64,000 nt of DNA from Eubacterium limosum (GCF_000807675.2 NZ_CP019962.1:3348001-3412000); one strand, 5' to 3'; shown: positions 41,886-50,653, numbered from the stretch's first letter. Translations and numbers: made by a program. Notes: generated by a model from the sequence alone, not told the origin.

Positions 41886-42467
41886 ATGAATAATTTGAGA
41901 ACAGCATATCATGCTGATGAAAAAATTGTGAATCATCCGGGCGTGTTCATGCATCCATCACCACAGGAAATCGGCGTAGAGGAATGCGCCTTTTCAACGA
42001 CTGACCAGCTGCTTTTTTCAGACCAGACACGAACCCTGTGCCAACGCAACAGCTGCGGACAATTTAACGCGACCTGGGCGTGCCCTCCGGCTGTGGGAAG
42101 CTATGAAAGCTGTGTGATGAAATGCCTTTCCTATAAAAATGTGATGATTTTTTCTACCGTCGCGGATTTGAAGGGGCGATATAATGTGAGAGGCTGGCAT
42201 GAAGCCCGCGTCAGGCATGAGACAGTCACCGACAGAGTCGCTCAGCAGTTTCGGACACATCGTCCGGACAGTCTCGTTTTATCGACAGAGGGATGTCTGG
42301 TCTGTGACAGGTGTACTTACCCTGATGAGCCCTGCCGGTATCCGGATAAGCTCTTTCCCTCGGTGGAGGGGTATGGGATCATCGTAATGGACATTGTGAT
42401 TAAAACCGGTCTGCGCTATACCCACGGCTCCGAAACTCTGACGTATTTTAGCTTTATTCTTTTTTAA
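41886..42467 (+). CDS. DUF2284-type metal-binding protein
   Basis: 193 residues. Cysteine-rich: LCQRNSCGQFNATWACPPAVGSYE and a second cluster CLVCDRCTYPDEPCRYPDKLFPSVEGYG. This is the DUF2284 pattern, predicted Fe-S/metal binding, often near corrinoid or methyltransferase genes in acetogens and methanogens. Co-transcribed with the DUF2115 gene under the cobalamin riboswitch, suggesting a role in corrinoid supply or a B12-independent substitute. Confidence 0.85.
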   Translation: MNNLRTAYHADEKIVNHPGVFMHPSPQEIGVEECAFSTTDQLLFSDQTRTLCQRNSCGQFNATWACPPAVGSYESCVMKCLSYKNVMIFSTVADLKGRYNVRGWHEARVRHETVTDRVAQQFRTHRPDSLVLSTEGCLVCDRCTYPDEPCRYPDKLFPSVEGYGIIVMDIVIKTGLRYTHGSETLTYFSFILF

Positions 42468-42637
42468 GACAGGCATAAAATCCTTTTTGTTATCATTTAA
42501 GTCTTTATCAATTTAGAAAGATTTGATATAATGAATAACCATAAAAGGAGGTGGAAAGCCTTTGGGTTTTAAAAATCTGAATGGACTAAAATATGGATGC
42601 GTAAGGACAGCAGGCTCGAAGGCTATAGAATATAAAT

Positions 42638-43390
42638 ATGACAAAAAAGAAAGTGAAGAAAAAAAGAAGCGCGGTGCGCATTGTTGGAGACATCGTCATC
42701 ATTCTGATCATTCTCTCCCTTCTGGGGGCGGCAGGATGGATGCTCTATAAAGAGTTTTTCCCCAACAATACGCCGATCCTTAAAATGCAGGTTACAAACC
42801 GTGAAGATAACAGCATTGACTGGGCGGCACTGCGTGAGGTGAACCCCGAAACCGTTGGCTGGCTGAGCATTGAGGGGACAAATATTGATACCCCTGTGGT
42901 ACAGACAACCGATAATGATAAATATCTGTACACCTCATTTAACGGAGAGTCGGATGAAAGAGGCGTGCCCTTTTTAGATATGAATTATAAATGGCAGCCT
43001 AAAAGCCAGAATTCTCTGATTTATGGGCACAGCACCATGCGCAGCGGTGTGCACGTTATGTTTGACGATCTGCTTTATTACTATAAAGATCCCAATTTTA
43101 TCACAGAGCACAATAAAATTGTGTACAGAAGACCGCCGGAGCTGGGCGGTGACGGCGTGTGGGAAATTTTTGCCGTGCTGGTGGTTGAGCAGGATTATGA
43201 TTACAGACAGCTGGAATTTGCCGACGACGAGAGCTTTCTGAGCTACTATCAAAACATAAAGAATCAGAGCATTGTCGCAAGCAATGTGAGTGTACAGCCG
43301 GGTGACGAGATCCTCACGCTGTCCACCTGTATCTTTAATGTCGGACTCAATGACGGCCGCTTAGCCGTTATTGCCCGCCGTGTTTCATAA
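42638..43390 (+). CDS. srtB: Class B sortase
   Basis: 250 residues. N-terminal membrane anchor (about 13-37) after a Lys-rich start, then the sortase barrel with all catalytic residues: His131 (YGHST), Cys231 (LSTC) and Arg near 241-247. Class B sortases attach surface proteins or pilin subunits to the wall. No ribosome site precedes the ATG; an ideal AAAGGAGGTGG lies 85 bases upstream, before a TTG at 42562 in another frame, so translation initiation is unusual. No substrate gene is nearby. Confidence 0.92.
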   Translation: MTKKKVKKKRSAVRIVGDIVIILIILSLLGAAGWMLYKEFFPNNTPILKMQVTNREDNSIDWAALREVNPETVGWLSIEGTNIDTPVVQTTDNDKYLYTSFNGESDERGVPFLDMNYKWQPKSQNSLIYGHSTMRSGVHVMFDDLLYYYKDPNFITEHNKIVYRRPPELGGDGVWEIFAVLVVEQDYDYRQLEFADDESFLSYYQNIKNQSIVASNVSVQPGDEILTLSTCIFNVGLNDGRLAVIARRVS

Positions 43391-43413
43391 AAAATCGCCT
43401 GGCAGAAGGTTAC

Positions 43414-43446
43414 AAAAGCCGTATTCCTGTGGATACGGCTTTTTAT
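43414..43446. terminator. Bidirectional terminator between srtB and the LysR gene
   Basis: AAAAGCCGTAT-TCCTGTGG-ATACGGCTTTT, a perfect 11-bp stem with A and T runs on both sides. Confidence 0.9.
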
Positions 43447-43455
43447 TATGCTTTT

Positions 43456-44394
43456 TCAGTCCCATTTCTCAAAGGCTTTTATTTTTTCAGTCAGGACTTT
43501 TATGTATTTTTCGCCGATCGCGCTTAAGCTGTGCTCGTTTCTGAGAATATATCCGGCGTGGAGCCGCTGGTCATTATCCAAAAGACGGATAGCCCTTACT
43601 TCGCTCATGTTGGAATGCATACGGTCAGCGTCGCTGTTGGTCAGGTCCGGACCGATACTGAAACAGTTTGTGCCGCGGACCAGGGCAATTTTGGAGCAGC
43701 GGTCAATCACATGGATATTTTTATCCCAGATTTCATTGAACAGGATCTCCTCCGAGAAATGCATCATGCTGTCCTCCCCCTGGTCGTAAGTCACAAAAGG
43801 GTACTCCCTGAGCATATCCAGCGTCAGGGATGTATTGCCGCTCAAGGGGTGTTTTTTCCGCAGGAAAACATAGGTGGTGAGCTGTCCCAGCTCATAAAAG
43901 CTCAAATTGCTGGAATCAAGGAGCTTTTGCATGGTGTTGAGATAATGCTCGTTGATACACAGGATGCCAAGCTCACTGCGCCTGGACGCCACATCGTGTA
44001 TGACCTCATGGGTCGGGCACTCGCGGATGGCAATGTCATAATGCCTGAGCTCAAGATCCTCGATAATCTGTATAAAAGACATGACCGAGAAGGGAAGCCG
44101 CTGAGTGGAGACGGAAAAACGCATGGGCACTGTTTTCCGATGCTTGTACCGCCTTTCAAGATACTCGCTTTGCTCAACAATATCCTTGGCGTGGTTTAAG
44201 AAGTCCTGTCCCTCAAAGGTGAGCTCAATGCCACGGTTGTTTCGTTTAAAAATTGAGATGCCGAGCTGCTGCTCTACCTCACGAACCGCGGTGGAGAGCG
44301 TTGACTGTGAGACAAAAAGCGACTTGGCGGCAGCGGAGATCGAGTGGTGCTTTGCGATCTCGACAATGTATTTCATATTCTGCATAGAGATCAT
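43456..44394 (-). CDS. LysR-family transcriptional regulator
   Basis: 312 residues. N-terminal winged helix-turn-helix (MQNMKYIVEIAKHHSISAAAKSLFVSQSTLSTAVREVEQQLG) and a C-terminal periplasmic-binding-protein-like effector domain. The start at 44394 follows GAGGAAAGGAATC; an ATG at 44454 is less likely. It is divergent from the cobalamin-controlled nitrogenase-like operon and may regulate it, although its operator is not evident. Confidence 0.92.
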   Translation of the reverse strand: MISMQNMKYIVEIAKHHSISAAAKSLFVSQSTLSTAVREVEQQLGISIFKRNNRGIELTFEGQDFLNHAKDIVEQSEYLERRYKHRKTVPMRFSVSTQRLPFSVMSFIQIIEDLELRHYDIAIRECPTHEVIHDVASRRSELGILCINEHYLNTMQKLLDSSNLSFYELGQLTTYVFLRKKHPLSGNTSLTLDMLREYPFVTYDQGEDSMMHFSEEILFNEIWDKNIHVIDRCSKIALVRGTNCFSIGPDLTNSDADRMHSNMSEVRAIRLLDNDQRLHAGYILRNEHSLSAIGEKYIKVLTEKIKAFEKWD

Positions 44395-44479
44395 ATTGAT
44401 ACGATTCCTTTCCTCTGTTTTAATTATACTATCAAAAAATACGATAGCTGGCAATCAAAAATTGAGTTAATTGCAGTGG

Positions 44480-44508
44480 TTGTGAATTATCAGATATCGT
44501 GATATAAT
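44480..44508 (+). promoter_or_regulatory. Promoter of the nitrogenase-like operon
   Basis: TTGTGA (44480-44485), 17 bases, TATAAT (44503-44508). The start would fall at about 44515, right at the riboswitch. Confidence 0.75.
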
Positions 44509-44517
44509 ATAGCAAAA

Positions 44518-44668
44518 TTACATAGGAGACTTGTTGCATGAAAACCGGTGAGAATCCGGTACGGTGCCGCCACTGTAAGGGGGAGCCGCTGTAAGTTTTA
44601 TCAACACTGGAGAGCAATCTCTGGGAAGTTGTTACAGCTGGCAATGAACCCAAGTCAGGATACTTCAA
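44518..44668 (+). promoter_or_regulatory. Cobalamin riboswitch (second)
   Basis: Conserved aptamer blocks: GCATGAAAACCGGTGAGAATCCGG, GTGCCGCCACTGTAAGGGGGAGC, and AAGTCAGGATACTT at the 3' end. Closer to consensus than the first copy. A terminator follows at 44729. Confidence 0.95.
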
Positions 44669-44728
44669 CATTTCTTGTTTATACCTAACCTAACGGATCA
44701 TTGGGAGAGGGTGTTGCTTGTGTTGAGG

Positions 44729-44764
44729 AACTCTTCTGATGAATCGGTCAGAAGAGTTTTTTTA
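44729..44764 (+). terminator. Expression-platform terminator of the second cobalamin riboswitch
   Basis: AACTCTTCTGA pairs with TCAGAAGAGTT, followed by seven T, 12 bases before the NifH-like start codon. It would stop transcription when cobalamin is bound. Confidence 0.92.
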
Positions 44765-44776
44765 ATGGGAGAAATT

Positions 44777-45634
44777 ATGGAAAAAAGCAGTAAGAGAATT
44801 GCGTTTTATGGAAAGGGTGGCATTGGCAAGTCGACCATTGCGGCCAATGTATCCGCCGCCTTCGCCAAAATGGGAAAAAGGGTGCTGCACATAGGCTGTG
44901 ATCCTAAGTCTGATTCAACGCGGTGTCTGATGAAAAAGCGGATTCCCACAGTCATTCAAAGGCTGAATGAGAAGGGGGAACAGCTGACAGCTCAGGATAT
45001 CCTGTTTATGAGTGAGACGGGTGTGGCGTGTGTAGAGGCCGGAGGGCCGGAGGCAGGTATTGGCTGTGCGGGAATGGGGATCGCCACTACTCTGGAGACA
45101 TTGGAAAAGCTTGGGATATTTGAAGCGGGCTGGGATTTAATCACCTATGATGTCCTGGGCGATGTGGTCTGCGGTGGGTTTTCAATGCCTATGAGAAAAA
45201 AGTGTGTGGATCAGGTATATATTGTCACCTCCTCTGAGCTGATGTCGCTTTACGCCGCCAATAATATCATGAAGAGCATTGTCCGGTACTCTGCCGGGAC
45301 ACAGCCGTTGTTTGGAGGACTGATCCACAACCGGGCACGTCCCGGTACGGATCACCAGGTTGTTGAGTGCTTTGGCGGCAAGACAGGCAGCCCGATTACG
45401 GCTTCTGTCTGCCAAAGTGACACGCTTCGTCTTGCGGACTATCGGAGGACAACTGTTTTTGAACAGCGAGAGGGAGAGGCGCTGCAAAAAAGCTTTATGA
45501 CATTGGCCAAAGCCATAGCCAGCCAGACAGGGGGGATATGCCCGAAGCCGCTTGCCGACGCGGATATGGATAACCTGGGTGAGACTCTCTATCAGCTTGA
45601 GAAGGAGGACCGTCATGGGCGCAGCAGCTGTTGA
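44777..45634 (+). CDS. NifH-like nitrogenase iron protein (cobalamin-controlled)
   Basis: 285 residues. ATP-dependent 4Fe-4S reductase of the NifH/BchL/CfbC family. P-loop YGKGGIGKST; GCDPKSDST; cluster ligands Cys97 (GIGCAGMG) and Cys132 (DVVCGGFSMP), both at the same numbers as in Azotobacter NifH. Arg100 of true NifH, the ADP-ribosylation target, is Met100. So it should be a working electron donor but not a dinitrogenase reductase regulated by ADP-ribosylation. The start at 44777 follows GGGAGAAATT. Its stop overlaps the next gene by 20 bases. Confidence 0.93.
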   Translation: MEKSSKRIAFYGKGGIGKSTIAANVSAAFAKMGKRVLHIGCDPKSDSTRCLMKKRIPTVIQRLNEKGEQLTAQDILFMSETGVACVEAGGPEAGIGCAGMGIATTLETLEKLGIFEAGWDLITYDVLGDVVCGGFSMPMRKKCVDQVYIVTSSELMSLYAANNIMKSIVRYSAGTQPLFGGLIHNRARPGTDHQVVECFGGKTGSPITASVCQSDTLRLADYRRTTVFEQREGEALQKSFMTLAKAIASQTGGICPKPLADADMDNLGETLYQLEKEDRHGRSSC

Positions 45635-47159
45635 GAAGGCGCAGCCAGGCATGGGAGATGAAACGCTGTCCAGACTTCTTTTCCAGACCGAGGGTGTGCG
45701 TGTTCTGGCAGTGGGGCCGCCGGCCTGTCTCCGAATTCTTTATTTCAGAGCGATGGAGAAGGAAGCGCTCAGCCGTCTGAGGCTCTGCCCTGTTTCCAGA
45801 CTGGAGTACACACTTGGCAGTTATGCACCCAGGGTTCGTGGGATGATCGAGGAGCTTGTCATGACCAGTGGGACAAAAGGGGTGGTGCTCTATGTCTCCT
45901 GTCCAGATCTGCTCACACAGACGGATTTTGAAGCCCTGATATCAGAAGCGGATAACCCTCATCATGTGCCGGTCGCTGTTTTCAGGCGAGGCCCCATGGA
46001 AAAACGAAAGAGGAAGCCTGTGGAGCGGCTTGAAGAAATACTCCGGAGCTTTGAGACGGCTCGGGAAAACCACTGGGTTGGAAAGGATGCGCGCCTTTGT
46101 CCACTGCCGCCCCTGGCAGCAGATTACACCGGTGCGATGACGGCTTTTGAAAAGGACCGTGCGCTCTGTACCTGCCTGGTAACAGGCTCAGGCTGTGCCT
46201 CCTGCCCCAAATCCATTGACAATTTCAGCGGGAAGACCTTCTGGTATTCAAAGATGAATGACCTTCAGGTGACATTGGGTGCGGCTGAGAGCATTGAGAA
46301 GGGCATCGGGGCTGTCATGCGGGAAGAAAAGAGGCAATCGGCATTCATTGCCGGCACACCGCTGACTGCCATGACAGGTCTTGACGACAGTTCTTTCCCA
46401 GCGCTGAAGAAAAAAATATTCATACAGACCGATGGGTTTCAAGATGCCCTAGACGGCACCCGGCAAGCACTGTCCTCCGTTTCAAGACAGGAGATGCGGC
46501 GCTGTGAATACACCGAAAAGCGCATTAATCTTGTGGGATATACGCCCTTTCTTTTTGGAAACCAGCGGCAATTTGAGACGATCGCGCACGATCTGGAGCG
46601 ATTGGGCTATGCTGTTTACTGGCTGGGCGGCGGAACGCTCTCGGACTTTAAAGACGCGCCAAAAGCAAAGGCCAACTGGGTCATCTCAGAAGCAGGCCTT
46701 GAGCTGGCAAAATGGATGGAAAAGCAGTATGGCACGCCATGGTTTTATCAGATGCCTGTCAGCGTGAGCGGCGTTCGGACAGCTTACCAGTACCTGGAAA
46801 GCATCACCGGAGACACCGCGTTTCAGGGCATTACCGAGGATCCGGCGCCTTTAGAGCAGCCGGTAAGAAACGCAGTGATGATCGGCAGCCATGAGCTGAA
46901 CCGCCAGGTAAGCGTAGTTCTGAGAAATGAATTTAATGTTGAATGCACCATAGCTGAGACTTATTCTTTTGGGTGGCCTTTGGATAAAGAAGTGGACTAT
47001 GTCATCGGAGATCCGCTGTATTTTCAGTATCTTCCTGAAGGTGCAGCGGTCAGGGTTCCTTTACCCTTTCCCGCACTTAGCGGAAACCGTTATGTAAGAC
47101 GGGACTATTGTATCATTGGCCGAAGAGGACACCAGTATTTAAAACAGTTTTTTATGTAA
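45615..47159 (+). CDS. Nitrogenase component-1-like protein (NifD/K, CfbD, NflD type)
   Basis: 514 residues. N-terminal third has cysteines placed as P-cluster-type ligands: Cys38 (GPPACLRI), Cys58, Cys96 (LYVSCPD). A second Cys-rich patch (CTCLVTGSGCASCPKS, about 185-198) precedes a region resembling a nitrogenase core (NLVGYTPFLFGNQRQF; YAVYWLGGGTLSDF). Only one component-1 gene is present, as in group IV homologues that act as homo-oligomers. The FeMo-cofactor and homocitrate ligands of NifD cannot be recognised, so the substrate is probably not N2. Overlaps the NifH-like gene. Confidence 0.8.
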   Translation: MGAAAVEKAQPGMGDETLSRLLFQTEGVRVLAVGPPACLRILYFRAMEKEALSRLRLCPVSRLEYTLGSYAPRVRGMIEELVMTSGTKGVVLYVSCPDLLTQTDFEALISEADNPHHVPVAVFRRGPMEKRKRKPVERLEEILRSFETARENHWVGKDARLCPLPPLAADYTGAMTAFEKDRALCTCLVTGSGCASCPKSIDNFSGKTFWYSKMNDLQVTLGAAESIEKGIGAVMREEKRQSAFIAGTPLTAMTGLDDSSFPALKKKIFIQTDGFQDALDGTRQALSSVSRQEMRRCEYTEKRINLVGYTPFLFGNQRQFETIAHDLERLGYAVYWLGGGTLSDFKDAPKAKANWVISEAGLELAKWMEKQYGTPWFYQMPVSVSGVRTAYQYLESITGDTAFQGITEDPAPLEQPVRNAVMIGSHELNRQVSVVLRNEFNVECTIAETYSFGWPLDKEVDYVIGDPLYFQYLPEGAAVRVPLPFPALSGNRYVRRDYCIIGRRGHQYLKQFFM

Positions 47160-47180
47160 TCTAAAATAAAGGAGTTTAAA

Positions 47181-48269
47181 ATGAAAAAAACATGGTTAAA
47201 AGCAGCAGGCCTGTGTCTGGCTGTCAGTTTGATTTTTGGAGGCTGCGCCAGCAGCGGAAATACCGCAGAAAATGCAGCCAAAGCGGAGGCGCGTGTCATA
47301 ACCGATGAGGGCGGTAATCAGGTAGAGCTGCCGGAAAAGATCACCAAGGTGGCCATTACCCCGATTCCGTGGGCATCGGCAGTGTGGACGATTGACGGGG
47401 GAAGCGGCCGGATTGTGTCCATTAACCCCAGCGCGATGGCCCAGTATAAAAAGAGCTTTATGACTAAGCTGGCGCCGGAATTTGCGGATATTTCCACAGG
47501 GGAAATCTCCCAGGATTTTTCCATTAACATCGAAGAGCTTATGAAGCTTTCGCCAGAGGTGGCATTTATCTGGAATGACCAGGAGGCTGAGGCCGAAAAG
47601 CTGAAAGCTGTTGGCATTACCCCTGTGATGCTGAACTACGCCGAAAACCTTGAGAACCTGAAAAAGGACTTAGCCCTGGTGGGTAAGGTTCTGGACAAGG
47701 AGGATTTTACCCAGGAGCTCATCGATTACCACAATGATACCGAGACATATTTTACCAATAAAAAAGATATGACTGCCGCGGCAGATCAAAAGAGCGTTCT
47801 CTATCTGCAGAATAATAAGCTGAGCGTCGCCGGGTCCAAAAATATTAACAACTACCTCCTTGAGCTGACAGGCGGACGCAATGTTGCCGCTGGCTTAGAG
47901 AAAAAGTGGGCAGAGGTCAATATGGAGCAGATCATGGAATGGAACCCTGAGATTATATATCTCTCAAATTTTGACGACACCATGCCTGAGGATTTATATG
48001 AAAACAAAATTGAGGGCCAGGACTGGAGCAATATCGACGCAGTCAAAAACCATCGTGTTTACAAAACCCCGGTAGGGACTCTGCGCTGGGATGCCCCCTG
48101 TGTGGAAACACCGCTGATGCTTAAGTGGATGGGCAGCATCCAGCAGCCTGAAATCTTTTCGGACTATGATATTCGGAGCGACATTAAAGATTTCTACAAA
48201 AAGTTTTTTAATCACGATTTAACCGACGAAGAAATCGACACCATTTATAATGTAAAAGTAAACCAGTAA
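47181..48269 (+). CDS. ABC transporter substrate-binding lipoprotein (FecB/BtuF type)
   Basis: 362 residues. Signal peptide with lipobox (SLIFGGC, Cys24). Two lobes joined by a helix as in siderophore, haem or cobalamin binding proteins: VELPEKITKVAITPIP near the start, VAFIWNDQEAEAEKLKAVG mid-protein, PEIIYLSNFDD in the second lobe. The cobalamin riboswitch upstream makes a corrinoid or metallo-tetrapyrrole the likely ligand. Confidence 0.9.
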   Translation: MKKTWLKAAGLCLAVSLIFGGCASSGNTAENAAKAEARVITDEGGNQVELPEKITKVAITPIPWASAVWTIDGGSGRIVSINPSAMAQYKKSFMTKLAPEFADISTGEISQDFSINIEELMKLSPEVAFIWNDQEAEAEKLKAVGITPVMLNYAENLENLKKDLALVGKVLDKEDFTQELIDYHNDTETYFTNKKDMTAAADQKSVLYLQNNKLSVAGSKNINNYLLELTGGRNVAAGLEKKWAEVNMEQIMEWNPEIIYLSNFDDTMPEDLYENKIEGQDWSNIDAVKNHRVYKTPVGTLRWDAPCVETPLMLKWMGSIQQPEIFSDYDIRSDIKDFYKKFFNHDLTDEEIDTIYNVKVNQ

Positions 48270-48288
48270 AGCTTGAAGAGGAGAGAAT

Positions 48289-49326
48289 ATGAATACAGCG
48301 GGACTTAAAAAGAAAATCAACCAGAAATACTATGCTGTTTTCGCTGGACTGATCCTCGTTTTGGTTTTGGCCGGGATTCTGGCTTTGTGCTTGGGGCGTT
48401 ACTGGGTACCCTTTCCCGATGTGGTTAAAGTGCTTTTGTCCAGAGTTTTTCCGGTTCCGGGAAGCTGGGACGCCAATACAGAGAGCGTGGTCATGACCCT
48501 TCGTCTGCCGCGTGTGGCAGCAGCGGTACTGGTTGGCGGCTCGCTGGCTTTATCCGGCGCAGTTTATCAGGGCGTTTTCCAAAACCCTCTTGTGGCGCCG
48601 GATTTGCTGGGGGTATCCTCAGGAGCCTGTATTGGCGCTGCCCTTGCCATTCTTTTCAGTGTCGGTACCTTTGGTGTGCAGGCTGGTGCTTTTATCGGGG
48701 GTATTATCGCAGTCATGATCACAACCGCTATTCCCAGAATCATCAAAAACAATTCAAATATGATGCTGGTGCTGGCGGGTATCATTGTTACAGGGCTTAT
48801 GAACTCCATTATGGGGATTATCAAATATATTGCCGATCCCGAGACACAGCTGGCAGAGATTACCTACTGGCAGATGGGCAGCATTGCAAAGGTGCTGCCA
48901 AACAGCCTTCTGATGATCTGCCCCGCAGTGCTCATCTCCACCGTGGTATTGATGGCCATGCGGTGGCGGATTAATGTGTTGTCCCTTGGAGAGACAGAGG
49001 CCAAAAGCCTTGGGATCACCATCAAAACAACACGGATGATCGTAATTGTCTGTGCGACACTGCTGACAGCCTGCTCTGTCTGTATCTGCGGGACCATCGG
49101 CTGGGTCGGGCTGGTCGTACCACATCTCGGCAGGCTTTTGGTAGGGCCTGATAATATGAAACTGCTGCCAGTCTCTTTTGTGGTCGGCGGGATTTTTCTG
49201 CTGGTGGTGGATACCATTGCCCGAACACTCACAAGCGCCGAGCTGCCCCTGAGCATTTTAACCGGACTGATCGGTGCGCCCTTCTATTTTTATCTGCTTA
49301 AGAAGCAAAGGATGAACCTCTCATGA
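48289..49326 (+). CDS. FecCD/BtuC-family ABC permease
   Basis: 345 residues with about ten membrane segments. Family motifs: RLPRVAAAVLVGGSLALSGAVYQGVFQNPLVAPDLLGVSSGA and, near the C-terminus, GTIGWVGLVVPHLGRLLVGPDN. Translocates the bound ligand inward. The ATG overlaps nothing upstream (19-base gap); the end overlaps the ATPase by 4 bases. Confidence 0.95.
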   Translation: MNTAGLKKKINQKYYAVFAGLILVLVLAGILALCLGRYWVPFPDVVKVLLSRVFPVPGSWDANTESVVMTLRLPRVAAAVLVGGSLALSGAVYQGVFQNPLVAPDLLGVSSGACIGAALAILFSVGTFGVQAGAFIGGIIAVMITTAIPRIIKNNSNMMLVLAGIIVTGLMNSIMGIIKYIADPETQLAEITYWQMGSIAKVLPNSLLMICPAVLISTVVLMAMRWRINVLSLGETEAKSLGITIKTTRMIVIVCATLLTACSVCICGTIGWVGLVVPHLGRLLVGPDNMKLLPVSFVVGGIFLLVVDTIARTLTSAELPLSILTGLIGAPFYFYLLKKQRMNLS

Positions 49327-50096
49327 AGCTGGAAGTCAATAATCTTAGTTTTAAATATTTAAACAGCCGCGTTATTTTTGATCAGGTGAATTTCGAACTT
49401 GAAAAAGGTCAGATATTATCTGTTTTAGGGCCAAACGGCGCAGGAAAATCGACATTGCTGAACTGTATTGGAAATCTGATGACACCGCAGAAAGGGATAA
49501 TTCGGCTGAACGGGGAAGCCGTCGATAAAATGCCGCCCAAAAAGGTGGCACAGAGAATTGGCTATGTGCCGCAAATTCATATTCCCACCTACGAGTACAC
49601 CGTCAGAGAGTTTGTAGTTATGGGACGCACACCCTATCTGGGAAAAATGCGCTCCCCGGGCGACGCCGACTACGAGCAGGTGGAGCGGGCGCTGGATATG
49701 GTAGGTATAAAGCATCTCATTGAAAAGCCCTATACGCAGATCAGCGGCGGTGAGAGACAGCTTGTAACCATTGCCAGAGCCATTGTGCAGGAGCCGGATT
49801 TTATCCTTCTGGATGAGCCGACAGCCCATCTGGACTTTGGCAACCAGATTAAGACCATGCGCCTTGTCAAAAAGCTGGCTGAAAAGGGATTTGGCATTAT
49901 CATGACAACGCACAATCCCGATCAGGTATTCTATACCGGTGGCTTTGTTGCCCTGTTAGACCGGCAGGGAAAACTGCACTGCGGAGTGCCCGGGGATATC
50001 CTCACAGAGCCAGCTCTCACACAGCTCTATCAGGAAAGAGTCTGTGTGTTTTATTCGGATGAGCTGAAACGCCAGGTGTGTATATCGGGGATTTAA
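49323..50096 (+). CDS. FecE/BtuD-type ABC transporter ATPase
   Basis: 257 residues. Walker A GPNGAGKSTLLN, signature ISGGERQLVTIARAIVQ, Walker B FILLDEPTAHLD, H-loop TTHNPDQ. Powers the permease encoded just upstream. Closes the cobalamin-controlled operon; a strong terminator follows. Confidence 0.95.
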   Translation: MKLEVNNLSFKYLNSRVIFDQVNFELEKGQILSVLGPNGAGKSTLLNCIGNLMTPQKGIIRLNGEAVDKMPPKKVAQRIGYVPQIHIPTYEYTVREFVVMGRTPYLGKMRSPGDADYEQVERALDMVGIKHLIEKPYTQISGGERQLVTIARAIVQEPDFILLDEPTAHLDFGNQIKTMRLVKKLAEKGFGIIMTTHNPDQVFYTGGFVALLDRQGKLHCGVPGDILTEPALTQLYQERVCVFYSDELKRQVCISGI

Positions 50097-50117
50097 TGGA
50101 TGAAAAAACTGTAAATT

Positions 50118-50164
50118 AAAAAACGCGGCGGATACCCAGTGACAGGTACCCGCCGCGTTTTTTA
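50118..50164. terminator. Bidirectional terminator between the ABC operon and arsR
   Basis: AAAACGCGGCGG with ATACC, a CAGTGACAG loop, and GTACC with CCGCCGCGTTTT; A and T tracts at both ends suit both convergent transcripts. Confidence 0.92.
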
Positions 50165-50165
50165 T

Positions 50166-50459
50166 TTATTTAAACTGGCTCAGATATTCCTGGCCCATGG
50201 CTTCTGCCGCGGCAATCAGAGCAGCGGTGCTTTTTAAGGCGACATGGTAGTGTGTCTGGACGCCAACCTTTTCGCTCTCAATGATGCCAGCTTCCTTTAG
50301 TATTTTCAGGTGCTGGGAAAGATTGGGCTGGCTGAACTCAAGGTTCTCTTTCAGCTCACAGACACAGTGGGGCTTGTCCAGTAAAAATTTAACGATTTTT
50401 AGTCGGATGGGGTGGCCCATTGCTTTTAATATTTTGACGGATAACGCTTCAATATCCAT
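50166..50459 (-). CDS. ArsR/SmtB-family repressor
   Basis: 97 residues: helix-turn-helix with LKAMGHPIRLKIVKFLLDKPHCVCELKENLEFSQPNLSQHLKILKEAGIIESEK. The motif CVCEL resembles the ArsR metal site (ELCVCDL) with two cysteines, and a His follows at PHCVC, so a soft metal, metalloid or reactive sulfur effector is plausible. Divergent from the DGC-lipoyl operon, with AT-rich palindromes before both genes. Confidence 0.93.
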   Translation of the reverse strand: MDIEALSVKILKAMGHPIRLKIVKFLLDKPHCVCELKENLEFSQPNLSQHLKILKEAGIIESEKVGVQTHYHVALKSTAALIAAAEAMGQEYLSQFK

Positions 50460-50586
50460 ATTAAGCCTCTTTTCTATAATAATATAATTGATCTATTATA
50501 TAATGATTATAGAGGATGTACAGCTAAAAAACAAGAGGCCCTGTGATTAATAAAAAGAAATTGACGTATTCCCGGTATAAAATGCC

Positions 50587-50640
50587 TTGACTTTCCCCTG
50601 AAAACATAATATCATAAATATATAATTAAATAATTATATA
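50587..50640 (+). promoter_or_regulatory. Promoter and operator of the DGC-lipoyl operon
   Basis: TTGACT (50587-50592), 17 bases, TATCAT (50610-50615). Immediately after, TATATAATTA-AA-TAATTATATA (50619-50640) is a perfect 10-bp inverted repeat in the SmtB/ArsR style. A related repeat, ATATAAT-6-ATTATAT (50482-50501), lies before arsR. Both suit control by ArsR. Confidence 0.65.
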
Positions 50641-50653
50641 AAGAGGTGCTAAT

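Noticed and set aside
44675-44776. Longer N-terminus for the NifH-like protein starting at 44675
   Set aside because: It would be encoded through the riboswitch terminator; the ATG at 44777 has its own ribosome site and gives NifH-like numbering of the cluster cysteines.
44777-47159. True nitrogen fixation genes
   Set aside because: Only one component-1-like protein, no nifB/E/N in the window, no recognisable cofactor ligands, and control by cobalamin.
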